The notes under the pieces are model-generated. The model was not told the DNA's origin and did no database searches. It worked only from the letters and a program-made list of their open reading frames with translations. From Zygotorulaspora mrakii (taxonomy: Eukaryota > Ascomycota > Saccharomycetes > Saccharomycetales > Saccharomycetaceae): DNA of 64,000 nucleotides. The stretch spans positions 744,001-808,000 of the forward strand of contig NC_050721.1 of NCBI RefSeq assembly GCF_013402915.1, in the 5' to 3' direction. Each line of letters begins with the position of its first letter. Within the stretch, counting starts at the first letter, position 1. The translations under genes and the position numbers were made by a program. This document shows positions 26,575 to 35,487 of the stretch, piece by piece.

Positions 26575-27597
26575 ATGTTTAAAAGGTCGATAACAACTTC
26601 GATAGGTTTCAAGAGATATATACAAAAGATGACGAACTCAAATCACCAAAAGGTTACCATTATTGGTTCAGGGCCAGCTGCTCATACCGCCGCAATTTAT
26701 CTTGCAAGAGCGGAGATTAAACCAACGTTATATGAGGGTATGTTTGCAAATGGTATTGCAGCTGGTGGTCAGTTAACAACAACTACAGAGATCGAAAATT
26801 TTCCCGGGTTCCCTCAAGGCCTGACTGGTAGTGAGCTTATGGATAGAATGAAGGAACAGTCAGTAAAATTTGGTACAGAAATCATTACTGAAACGGTCTC
26901 AAAAGTTGATCTATCAAGCAAGCCTTTTAAGTTCTGGACCGAGTTCAATGAAGATAGCGAGCCAATCACCACAGATGCGATAATTTTAGCAACAGGTGCA
27001 TCAGCAAAGAGGATGAATTTACCTGGCGAAGAGACTTATTGGCAACAAGGTATCTCAGCCTGTGCTGTTTGTGATGGAGCTGTACCAATCTTCAGAAACA
27101 AACCGTTAGCGGTTGTTGGTGGAGGTGATTCCGCTTGTGAAGAAGCAGGATTTCTGACAAAATATGCCTCAAAGGTGTATTTGCTTGTAAGAAAAGACTA
27201 TTTACGTGCATCAACAATTATGCAAAGACGTGCAGAGAAAAATGAAAAGATTGAAATCTTGTATAACCATGTTGCTCTTGAAGCAAAAGGTGACGGCAAA
27301 CTATTAAATTCTCTAAGAGTAAAAAATGTAAAGACGAACGAAGAAAGAGATCTAGAGGTTAACGGTCTTTTCTATGCTATTGGGCACACGCCAGCTACAA
27401 GTATTGTTACAGAACAAGTTTCAACCGACGAAGCTGGTTACATTAAAACCGTCCCGGGTACTTCAGAGACCTCAGTTCCTGGATTTTTTGCTGCTGGTGA
27501 TGTCCAAGATTCAAGATATAGACAAGCAATTACTTCAGCTGGTAGTGGCTGTATGGCAGGTTTGGATGCTGAAAGGTATTTGTCGTCTTTTGAATAA
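26575..27597 (+). CDS. TRR1: Thioredoxin reductase, probable dual cytosolic/mitochondrial product
   Basis: 340 residues from ATG 26575, or 322 from the internal ATG at 26629 (S. cerevisiae Trr1 has 319). It is a low-molecular-weight thioredoxin reductase: FAD-binding GSGPAA at residues 31-36, NADPH-binding GGGDSA near 187-192, and the redox-active CAVC with Cys163 and Cys166. It passes electrons from NADPH to thioredoxin. The 18 residues before the second Met ([18 protein letters not shown]) are basic and hydroxylated with no acidic residue, like a mitochondrial presequence. One gene could thus make both forms that S. cerevisiae splits between TRR1 and TRR2. It is convergent with CDC12, with 40 bp between the stops. 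Confidence 0.97.
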   Translation: MFKRSITTSIGFKRYIQKMTNSNHQKVTIIGSGPAAHTAAIYLARAEIKPTLYEGMFANGIAAGGQLTTTTEIENFPGFPQGLTGSELMDRMKEQSVKFGTEIITETVSKVDLSSKPFKFWTEFNEDSEPITTDAIILATGASAKRMNLPGEETYWQQGISACAVCDGAVPIFRNKPLAVVGGGDSACEEAGFLTKYASKVYLLVRKDYLRASTIMQRRAEKNEKIEILYNHVALEAKGDGKLLNSLRVKNVKTNEERDLEVNGLFYAIGHTPATSIVTEQVSTDEAGYIKTVPGTSETSVPGFFAAGDVQDSRYRQAITSAGSGCMAGLDAERYLSSFE

Positions 27598-27637
27598 TAA
27601 TATAGAGAGTATACATAATAAAGTTTTTCTGTTATTA

Positions 27638-28834
27638 CTAACGTTTCTTCAATTGCAGATTTCTAACTTGATCTTCAAGTTTTTTTACCTTATTTTGAAT
27701 CTCTTCTAGATCACCATTCAATCTAATTCTTTCATTAACAATATTTTGTTCCCATTGTCTAAATCTTTGTTCTTCAGCCTTAACTTGATCAGTGAAGTAT
27801 TTTTTTAATGCATTTTCCTCATCTTTATACTTTGGATTATGTGATAACTTTCTTGCTGGTGCCCTTAAAGGTACTGTTGGCTCGCCATTACCATTGCTTT
27901 CCTGATTACCCTCAAGTCTCAATCTTCTGAAGGTTTCGTAGTGGATTTCCTCTGTGGTTAAAACTATATCAAGTAAATTCGTCCTCAGTAAAAGACTTCT
28001 CAATTTGCGGAAGTCACAATGTGCATCATTCTCAACTTCCACTAAACCCCATGGATACTTTCTACCAAGAACTTGTTTACCCTGTCCATTATCATATTTT
28101 TTCTCGGATCCAACAATAGCGAACGGCATCGATTCAATTAATTGTCTTGCATGTTCAACCGCTGCGATGTCTTGATTGGAGTCACCCACTTCCTTCTCTA
28201 GCGGTGGCGTGAAGATTCGAATCTCTTGAGCTTCAATCACTTGTCTAATCCTCAATTTGAAAGCTGTCAATTCTTGAGAGCTTAGTGTGTCGGCTTTCGC
28301 AATCACGGGAATCAAATTCGCTCTTGTTGAAATACGTTTCATTGTCTCGATATCCAATGGCTTCAACCCATGACCTGTTGGTCTGATGAAATAAAGAACT
28401 GCATGCACCCTCAGATCGTACTTGGTATCACGGTACGGCTGCTGCTCCTGACGCATGTAAGAATCATGCTGGTCATCAATGAAATCTATAATCGGCTGCC
28501 AAGATTTATTATTATTAACGTTGTCACCAAAACCAGGTGTATCAATGACGTTCACGCGCAAATGGAAATCTTTCTCTTCCAATACAGCACGGATAATGTC
28601 GATTTCAACAGTGCGTTTTATAGGCAAATGACGACGTTGCTGCGCATCACTGTGCTTCAAAGTCGTTTGGAAAAGCGTGTTCACAAACGTTGTCTTACCG
28701 AGACCACTCTCACCACAAACCATCATCGTCAGCGTGCCTCCCCTTTCACTAACTATCTTATACCGCTGGTTTGGTATATTGGAAATACCGATCGCAGGTA
28801 CGCTTTCACTGGCCGAGATCATGTCCACAGTCAT
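27638..28834 (-). CDS. CDC12: Cdc12 septin
   Basis: 398 residues; S. cerevisiae Cdc12 has 407. It is a septin GTPase subunit of the bud-neck filaments needed for cytokinesis. Visible motifs are the P-loop GESGLGKT at 41-48, DTPG at 98-101 and the G4 motif AKAD at 179-182. The conserved septin unique element follows with KYPWGLVEVEN around 260-270. The last 70 or so residues are a charged heptad coiled coil ending in Lys/Arg, which pairs with Cdc3 in the known septin rod. ATG at 28834. It is divergent from TRP4 and convergent with TRR1, the same arrangement as YHR106W-YHR107C. Confidence 0.98.
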   Translation of the reverse strand: MTVDMISASESVPAIGISNIPNQRYKIVSERGGTLTMMVCGESGLGKTTFVNTLFQTTLKHSDAQQRRHLPIKRTVEIDIIRAVLEEKDFHLRVNVIDTPGFGDNVNNNKSWQPIIDFIDDQHDSYMRQEQQPYRDTKYDLRVHAVLYFIRPTGHGLKPLDIETMKRISTRANLIPVIAKADTLSSQELTAFKLRIRQVIEAQEIRIFTPPLEKEVGDSNQDIAAVEHARQLIESMPFAIVGSEKKYDNGQGKQVLGRKYPWGLVEVENDAHCDFRKLRSLLLRTNLLDIVLTTEEIHYETFRRLRLEGNQESNGNGEPTVPLRAPARKLSHNPKYKDEENALKKYFTDQVKAEEQRFRQWEQNIVNERIRLNGDLEEIQNKVKKLEDQVRNLQLKKR

Positions 28835-29253
28835 CTCTGTTGTTTGCCAAAATCAATTGACGGTATCTTCTGAATAGCTCTATCAATTGAGTCAATCTGA
28901 TCAACCGAATCAAGAATTAAACATCGTGATTCCGTTCCGTCTATATCTCAGATATGTTCAAATCTCTACGTGTTTTGGCGTTGTTTCATGTTGGATCAGA
29001 TCCGGAAATATTTATCGTTTCAGACGTCTAAAGTTGGGTAACTGAATTTTTGAAACTCAAATTATTTTTTTTCATTCCGAAAAGCATACAGGAAATAAAA
29101 TGGAAATTGGAAACGAGTGGGAAACAATTGTGAAATATTGGCTAAAAGGTCTACTCTTTTAACGGCTGGGAGACAGGTCAGAAGCAGAAGCAGACGCACC
29201 CTCCAAAGCACTGAGCTCGAAAGGATAGTGCTTGGCTGTAAATATTATTGGAT
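28835..29253. other. Divergent CDC12/TRP4 intergenic region
   Basis: About 420 bp between the two starts. It has one exact Gcn4 site near the CDC12 side and an AT-rich stretch at 29050-29080. No tRNA or open frame of note is seen. Confidence 0.45.
28888..28894. promoter_or_regulatory. TRP4: Gcn4 site between CDC12 and TRP4
   Basis: TGAGTCA is an exact Gcn4 core. TRP4 is under general amino acid control in S. cerevisiae, so the site probably serves TRP4, although it lies 366 bp from that ATG and only 54 bp before CDC12. Confidence 0.5.
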
Positions 29254-30396
29254 ATGAGTGATAGCCTGGCTTGGTATACTAAGAAGCTGCTCTCGAAGCC
29301 GTTACAGCTGACGCCGGAAGAGCTGTATAAAGCCATACAGCTGGTGTTGCAACTACTTGAGCGAGAGGAAAAGGGAAAAGAGAAGCAGGATGATGAAGAG
29401 CTAGAAAACTACGTTCTGATAAGCAGTTTTCTGGCTACACTGGTGGCAAGTGGGTTGGACCACAAGGCGGAGTTCATTGCGGCAGCAGCAAAAGCTGTCC
29501 TCGAACACTCCAATGTGGTTGATCTCGGGACGCGTGCAGGTACAGGCCAGGATGGGGCAGAAGTGGTACTGGATATCGTTGGCACTGGTGGCGACGGGCA
29601 AAATACCTTTAACGTTTCAACGTCTGCAGCGATTGTCGCCTCGGGAATCCCTAACTTCAAGGTATGCAAGCACGGCGGCAAAGCGTCTACATCGAACAGC
29701 GGTGCCGGCGATCTGATCGGCATGCTGGGGTGTGATTGCTCAAAGGTTAATAAGGAGACAGTGCCGGAGTTATGGGAAACCAATTCCTTCATGTTTTTGC
29801 TTGCTCCATATTTTCACAATGGCATGAAGCTTGTTGCGAAGATTAGAAAATTGATGGCTATTCCAACAATTTTCAATGTTCTTGGGCCCTTGATTCATCC
29901 TGTGGAGCATGTCAACAAGCGCGTTCTTGGTGTTTATTCCAAGGAGCTGGCTCCCGAATATGCTCGTGCTGCTTCGTTGGTGTACACAAACAGCGAGGTT
30001 TTTGTAGTTTGGGGGCATGTTGGGCTCGACGAAGTATCCCCCATTGGAAAGACGACTATCTGGCACGTCAAGCCTGGTAATAATGGACAAATCACAAGCT
30101 TCGATATCGAGCCTGCTATGTTTGGACTAAAGGAGCATTCGCTTGATCAATGCAAATCTTATGGTCCGTTGGCGAATGCCAGATTGTTGAAGGACAAAAT
30201 ACTAGCAGGGAAATGCAAGCTTGGCGATGACGATCCAATCTACGACTACATTTTACTTAATTCAGCGGTGCTTTATTGTTTATGTAAGGGTCACACCAAC
30301 TGGAGAGAAGGCGTACTGGCGGCTGAAAAAAGCATACAATCGGGTGAGTCACTTAAAGCCTTGAACAAATTTATCGAGCAGGTGTCAATGTTATAG
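29254..30396 (+). CDS. TRP4: Anthranilate phosphoribosyltransferase
   Basis: 380 residues from the ATG at 29254, the same length as S. cerevisiae Trp4; the frame opens two codons earlier with a TTG. The enzyme joins anthranilate and PRPP to make N-phosphoribosyl anthranilate, the second committed step of tryptophan synthesis, in the cytosol. The glycine-rich PRPP-binding motif GTGGDGQNTFNVST starts at residue 110. The motifs KHGGKASTS and NVLGPLIHP are also typical of the TrpD family. The gene is GC-richer and more codon-biased than its right-hand neighbour by eye. It maps to the S. cerevisiae chromosome IV track (YDR354W), next to SPC110. Confidence 0.97.
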   Translation: MSDSLAWYTKKLLSKPLQLTPEELYKAIQLVLQLLEREEKGKEKQDDEELENYVLISSFLATLVASGLDHKAEFIAAAAKAVLEHSNVVDLGTRAGTGQDGAEVVLDIVGTGGDGQNTFNVSTSAAIVASGIPNFKVCKHGGKASTSNSGAGDLIGMLGCDCSKVNKETVPELWETNSFMFLLAPYFHNGMKLVAKIRKLMAIPTIFNVLGPLIHPVEHVNKRVLGVYSKELAPEYARAASLVYTNSEVFVVWGHVGLDEVSPIGKTTIWHVKPGNNGQITSFDIEPAMFGLKEHSLDQCKSYGPLANARLLKDKILAGKCKLGDDDPIYDYILLNSAVLYCLCKGHTNWREGVLAAEKSIQSGESLKALNKFIEQVSML

Positions 30397-30616
30397 ATAT
30401 AGTTGTAAATATGTAAACAATCTTAATTATTTTTTCTTCAATATGCAGGCCAGGCAAACTCATGTAATGTGGGTAATCGAGCGCATGAGCGTACTAACAC
30501 AGAAACATAAATATTGAAAAGTGAAAACAAAATAAAACAGTAATGCTAACACAACACATTACATTAATATATAAACAATTCGAGGAATCAAAACCGTTAC
30601 ACTCGTTCCTACGAGG

Positions 30617-32962
30617 ATGGATCAAAATGGCTCTAATAGATTTGAGTTTACCCCTATCGGGTATTTGAAAGAGAAGCAAAACGGTGGTGAAATACCAACA
30701 AAGAGAGGTAATGAGACAATTAACAATGGTGATGGGAATGACACTTTGAAAAAGGTACGGAGAACAAGTATGGATAACTCGCTGGACTCTATGAGAATGT
30801 TTAATGACACATCTCAATTTGATGATACACTGCCACAATTGAACACTCAACATATGAACAGGGCCGTGAGAAACAAGAGAAACTTGATGGACGAATTAAA
30901 AGAAAATGCCCAGACATCAAACCCACTTAAGGAGCAGCAGGAAAAAATGCATAAATTGACTACTGATAATTATAATTTGAGACTAAAATGTAATTCATTA
31001 CTGAAATTTCTGAATAATGTGACCGATGAGGGTGAATTGAAGAAAAGTTTAAACTTGCTGGACGAGGTTCAAGACTGGAAAGAAAAATACAACAATTTAG
31101 AGGATGAATTTACGGAATTGAAAAAAAAATATGATGAGCTAGATATCAAAACTAGTGAAATTGCCCAAAATGATTCCGACATTAATGGCAGTAATAAGCA
31201 AAGTACGCTTGAACAAAAAGTTAAATTGCAAAAAACTGAAGCCGAACTGAAGCAATTTCAAGCACAAGTTAAAAGACTTGAGAAACTTCATATGGATTCA
31301 AATGATACAAACCTTTTGGAGAGTCAAAAATACAAGTACCAAGTTGATTTGTTAAAATCCGATCTCAATAAACTAAATCTGAAACTGCATGAAAAGGAAA
31401 AAGACTTTGAAGAACAAGAACAAAGACTCTATCGACTAACAAATCAATTACAGGAATTTGATCACAAGGGTGGCGAATCTTTGTTGAGATTGGAAAGTGA
31501 ATTAGAGATGAAAAATACTTCAATTAAAAACCTTGAAAAGGAATTGGTCAGTTTAACTCATGGTCGTCAAAGTTTAGAAGCCGAAGTGAGAGCGCTTGAG
31601 AAAAACTATGATGAATTGCAAGAAAAGTATGCGAACTATCAAAAGGAATACGACAGTGACGTTATCTTGGCGAAGAATGACAAAATACGAAGCTTGAGTC
31701 AAGATAAAATTGAGTTGAGTAATTCAATAAAAAAACTCAATGAAGATCATGAGCTACTGAAATCAAAAATGCAGAATGTGGGCAATGATAAACTCACAAT
31801 ATCAAATCTTGAAGAGGAGCTGAAGCAGACGAAAAGGAAAATGGATGACGCTGTAATACTTACAAAAAAACTGCAAAACCAAATAATAGATAACACCACA
31901 AAAAATACAGAAAAAAGTTCTCAGAGGGTAAGGGAAAAGGACTTAGAAATAGAGACACTCAAAAGAAAGATTGAAATGCACGAAGAGGAATACGAAAAGA
32001 ACATTCAAGTCAAGATACGAAAGCTTGAAAAGGAAAATGATCTCTCAAAGGATCAGTTAAATAGACAAATTTTGTTGCTACAAGAGGAAGCTGGTTCGAT
32101 AAGAGAATCGTATGAAAGGGAATTGATGATTTGGAAAGATAAGTGCAATTCTTTGAGTAAGGAAAATAGCAAGATTCAGGAACAAGGACAAGACAGCTTG
32201 AAAGATTTAAAACGAGAGCTGAATTCCAAAAATAGTGAAATGGAACGTCTCAACAATCTCATTGCTCGTTCAAAAGAAGAACAGTTAGAAGTCAATAGAA
32301 CGATATCCCGTCTACAAAACTCAAAAGACTCATATAAAGAGGAATTGAAGAAGATTGGCACAAAATTTGAATATCTATCAAAGGAATACGTAAAGTTAAA
32401 GGAAAAAGAATCCAATATGCCTTACAGGGATAAAGGTGAGAATCAAGTTTTGAAGGAAAAGTATAACACCATGAAACAAAGATTATTGGAAGAATTGAAA
32501 TCTTTGCAAGATGAAAATTTGTCATTAGAGAGACGGTTACTTGACAGAAGTAGTCGTTCTCAAGATAATAATATTCCTTTGAAGACAAATACTATTAATC
32601 AGGATCAAATTGATTATTACAGGTTAAAATATAACACAGAAGTGAGGCAAAATAACGATTTACGGATAATGAACGAGTATCTGAATCGTGTTCTCAGGGC
32701 AAGCTCTCAACATGTTAGGCTAGACCTTCTTAAGATCCGAAACGAAGTCAAAGCTCCCATTCCTTCTGTTTTCAGATCTGAATTTCAAAACCCACTCGAG
32801 CCCTTCCATAGACGGCGTCATCTAAGATTTGATACCGTGGCATTATTTGTCCTTTCCTGTGTACGAATGAAGCATGCGGCTATACGGCGTAAATGGGATG
32901 AACAGAGGCTCAAATATCTTCAAAGAAAGATTACTATTGACGACGGTCGCATAAGCTGGTAG
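30617..32962 (+). CDS. SPC110: Spc110, inner spindle-pole-body receptor for gamma-tubulin complex
   Basis: 781 residues. Spc110 spans from the central plaque of the spindle pole body to the nuclear face, where it docks the gamma-tubulin small complex. Visible parts: the N-terminal FEFTPIGYL segment; a basic patch (KKVRR) followed by the Spc110/Pcp1 motif region around 48-75; the centrosomin motif CM1 at about 103-135 (LKEQQEKMHKLTTDNYNLRL); a long heptad coiled coil from about 145 to 680; and a C-terminal basic, hydrophobic segment with CVRMKHAAIRRKW, the likely calmodulin-binding site. S. cerevisiae Spc110 has 944 residues, so the coiled-coil rod is much shorter here. It is convergent with CNL1, with four bases between them. 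Confidence 0.95.
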   Translation: MDQNGSNRFEFTPIGYLKEKQNGGEIPTKRGNETINNGDGNDTLKKVRRTSMDNSLDSMRMFNDTSQFDDTLPQLNTQHMNRAVRNKRNLMDELKENAQTSNPLKEQQEKMHKLTTDNYNLRLKCNSLLKFLNNVTDEGELKKSLNLLDEVQDWKEKYNNLEDEFTELKKKYDELDIKTSEIAQNDSDINGSNKQSTLEQKVKLQKTEAELKQFQAQVKRLEKLHMDSNDTNLLESQKYKYQVDLLKSDLNKLNLKLHEKEKDFEEQEQRLYRLTNQLQEFDHKGGESLLRLESELEMKNTSIKNLEKELVSLTHGRQSLEAEVRALEKNYDELQEKYANYQKEYDSDVILAKNDKIRSLSQDKIELSNSIKKLNEDHELLKSKMQNVGNDKLTISNLEEELKQTKRKMDDAVILTKKLQNQIIDNTTKNTEKSSQRVREKDLEIETLKRKIEMHEEEYEKNIQVKIRKLEKENDLSKDQLNRQILLLQEEAGSIRESYERELMIWKDKCNSLSKENSKIQEQGQDSLKDLKRELNSKNSEMERLNNLIARSKEEQLEVNRTISRLQNSKDSYKEELKKIGTKFEYLSKEYVKLKEKESNMPYRDKGENQVLKEKYNTMKQRLLEELKSLQDENLSLERRLLDRSSRSQDNNIPLKTNTINQDQIDYYRLKYNTEVRQNNDLRIMNEYLNRVLRASSQHVRLDLLKIRNEVKAPIPSVFRSEFQNPLEPFHRRRHLRFDTVALFVLSCVRMKHAAIRRKWDEQRLKYLQRKITIDDGRISW

Positions 32963-32966
32963 CACA

Positions 32967-33311
32967 TTATTTTGAACTTTTGTATTCCTTGACTACATTA
33001 TCCAACCGTTCCTTGAAAGCATCTGTAATGATGGATATTTGATCCAACATATCAAAGTGGTTTTCAAGCTCATCACATTTTTGTAATATATTTTTAAGCT
33101 CTCGGATATTTTTATCAATAATCTCAACAATAATATCATTTTCAATTAGCTCTTTTTGTTTTCGGCAGATTTGAGTTGTCTCCAGCTCAATCGACTGAAC
33201 GTAATCCTTAATCTTGTAGATGAGGTATTCATAATCAACAGACAGTTTGTCAATATTCAGGGGGTCATCTGCTGGAAGTTCCGAGTTCAATCGTTCCAGT
33301 TCACTCGACAT
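32967..33311 (-). CDS. CNL1: Cnl1, BLOC-1 complex subunit
   Basis: 114 residues; S. cerevisiae Cnl1 (YDR357C) has about 122. It is a small helical protein with heptad-like spacing throughout and no enzymatic motif. It belongs to the yeast BLOC-1 complex, which acts on endosomes in Rab5/Vps21 regulation and cargo sorting. The assignment rests on size, helical character, the conserved [12 protein letters not shown] segment and its place between SPC110 and GGA, exactly as on S. cerevisiae chromosome IV. ATG at 33311 is the first in frame. Confidence 0.88.
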   Translation of the reverse strand: MSSELERLNSELPADDPLNIDKLSVDYEYLIYKIKDYVQSIELETTQICRKQKELIENDIIVEIIDKNIRELKNILQKCDELENHFDMLDQISIITDAFKERLDNVVKEYKSSK

Positions 33312-33538
33312 TATTTAGAAGGATACAAGTTTTATGTGATGAAGCGATTATCTGCATGGAGAGTTTTTTCTGTATTTGCCCCTTACCTTCTTTATCAATT
33401 TTTGTATTTCGATCGATAAAAGTGCCTGATACCTTCGATAATTTTCAGTGCATGGCAGGTGAAAAAAGGAGATATTTTGCAACAGAGAATAAACAATAAA
33501 GCTTTCCAAGACGTGTGAATAAGCAAAGAAGGTTCACA

Positions 33539-35293
33539 ATGTCTCAAGGCATTTACTTGGGAGAGGGCCCTGTGAGACGGCCACAAGCTACTGGCAATCC
33601 CCTATTGAGGAAGATTCAGCGGTCATGTAGGTTATCTTTACCGGAGCCTGACTTAGCTTTGAATTTGGATGTCGCGGATTATATCAATGATAAGCAAGGT
33701 GCATGTCCTAGAGATGCTGTGATTGCCATTGTCAAACTAATAAATAGCAGGGATACACATACCGCAATCTTTGCGCTGTCCTTATTGGACGTTTTGGTCA
33801 AGAATTGTGGCTATCCTTTACACCTGCAAATATCTCGAAAGGAATTCTTGAATGAATTGGTCAAAAGGTTCCCAGAACATCCACCATTACGGTATTCGAA
33901 GGTTCAAAAATTGATCCTGACAGCAATTGAAGAATGGTATCAAACTCTTTGCAAGCATGCAAGTTATAAAGACGACTTGGGATACATAAGAGACATGCAT
34001 AGATTGCTAAAATATAAGGGTTACATTTTTCCAAAAATCAACGAATCAGACCTGGCTGTTCTGAGACCAAACGACCAATTGAAAACTCCAAGTGAAATTC
34101 AAAAGGAACAAGAGGTTGCACAAGCTGCCAAATTGGAAGAATTAATTAGACGTGGTAAACCAGAAGATTTAAGAGAGGCAAATAAATTGATGAAAGTCAT
34201 GGCCGGGTTCAAGCAAGACAATGTCAACGATGCTAAACAATCAATTTTGAGCGAATTGAATAAATTGAAGAGAAAAGCTGATCTCCTAAATGACATGCTA
34301 AGTTCGGCTGAAGAGGTTGACATTCAAAATGATACAATTGTATCACTTTTTTCCAGTTTGAAAAGCGCACAACCAAAATTTCTAAAGATTATCCAAGAAG
34401 AACAAGAGGACGAATCCTTGGTTCAGGACCTCTTGCAGTTCAACGATACGGTTAACCAACTGCTAGAGAAGTTTGATCTATTTAAAATTGGAAATAAAGA
34501 AGCCGCTTCTCACATCAATCCTTCTAGTATTTCTTCGGCAACTACTTCAACTGGTGCTGCGGGAGGTGCGTTAGCAAATGAAATCAACCTAATAGATTTT
34601 GATGATGAGACAGACAGTCAAGATCCGTCGACTTCATCCACTGGTAATCAAAACGGTTTGCAAGGGGAATCTGTTACTGATTTATTAAGTGATCTTAATG
34701 AATTGTCCATCTCATCAAACTCAAATATGCCAAATTTTGGTGCAGGTGGAAGCATCTCCCTTGGTGCAGCTGAACCAGCAGTACCTGTTACAACTACACC
34801 AACAAATTACTCAAATACCAATGATGTAGATCTATTAGGAGGTTTTTCGGCTCCATCTACTAGCGGTACAGCACCACAAGCGAAATCTAATTCTTTTGAC
34901 CTACTGGGTGACTTCAGCAGCCCTAGCCCAATTTCATCCACCACTCAAAGAACGTTGGTGAACCGCTCTGATAATTTAAAGATTGAATTTGAGATTCATA
35001 GAGAATCTGACTCCACATTGAAGGTAAAAACATTCTTTTCCAACACGTCTGCAAACGCAATCTCAAATCTAAATTTTCTGCTTGCTGTCCCAAAGACAAT
35101 GACTTTGAGGTTACAACCTCAAACAGGCTCATTCGTTGGATCTTTTGCGCAAGATGCGGTCAGTCAGGAATCATGGATAGATAATGCTATGGTCAATGTA
35201 GGCAAAGCGTTAAAAATTAAATGGAAAGCAACTTATTCTTTCGAAGGAAAACCAGTTGAAGAAACTGCTGTTTTCACTTTTTCAGAAGTATAA
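33539..35293 (+). CDS. GGA2: Gga, Golgi clathrin adaptor (VHS-GAT-GAE)
   Basis: 584 residues from the ATG at 33539, which equals S. cerevisiae Gga2 (585); a non-ATG frame extends eight codons upstream. It is the single pre-duplication GGA gene. It carries an N-terminal VHS domain (about 20-165), a GAT domain (about 185-325) that binds Arf and ubiquitin, a flexible hinge and a C-terminal GAE ear (about 465-584). The hinge has clathrin-box-like motifs such as LIDFDDE, LLGGF and LLGDF. GGA proteins sort cargo from the trans-Golgi to endosomes. Synteny fits both YHR108W and YDR358W. Confidence 0.96.
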   Translation: MSQGIYLGEGPVRRPQATGNPLLRKIQRSCRLSLPEPDLALNLDVADYINDKQGACPRDAVIAIVKLINSRDTHTAIFALSLLDVLVKNCGYPLHLQISRKEFLNELVKRFPEHPPLRYSKVQKLILTAIEEWYQTLCKHASYKDDLGYIRDMHRLLKYKGYIFPKINESDLAVLRPNDQLKTPSEIQKEQEVAQAAKLEELIRRGKPEDLREANKLMKVMAGFKQDNVNDAKQSILSELNKLKRKADLLNDMLSSAEEVDIQNDTIVSLFSSLKSAQPKFLKIIQEEQEDESLVQDLLQFNDTVNQLLEKFDLFKIGNKEAASHINPSSISSATTSTGAAGGALANEINLIDFDDETDSQDPSTSSTGNQNGLQGESVTDLLSDLNELSISSNSNMPNFGAGGSISLGAAEPAVPVTTTPTNYSNTNDVDLLGGFSAPSTSGTAPQAKSNSFDLLGDFSSPSPISSTTQRTLVNRSDNLKIEFEIHRESDSTLKVKTFFSNTSANAISNLNFLLAVPKTMTLRLQPQTGSFVGSFAQDAVSQESWIDNAMVNVGKALKIKWKATYSFEGKPVEETAVFTFSEV

Positions 35294-35487
35294 TTGAGGT
35301 CTATCTCTTCTTAGATTAAAATGTGTTTATATATCTACCAGTCTTATCACGATTTGGTCAGCAAAATATTTCGTGCTTGTTAACAAAGCTTCTCGATGGT
35401 AAAAGGAGAAAGATCTATCTATCTTATTAATATGTTTTATTCTATTTACATTATTCATTAATTCTAAAAAAGTCGAGCTTGTGACCA

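Noticed and set aside
28370..28873. 167-codon frame opposite CDC12
   Set aside because: Fully antisense to the septin GTPase domain and without resemblance to a known protein.
29068..29090. TTCATTCCGAAAA resembling centromere element CDEIII
   Set aside because: The match is partial, there is no CDEI at the right distance, and the spot is a divergent promoter.
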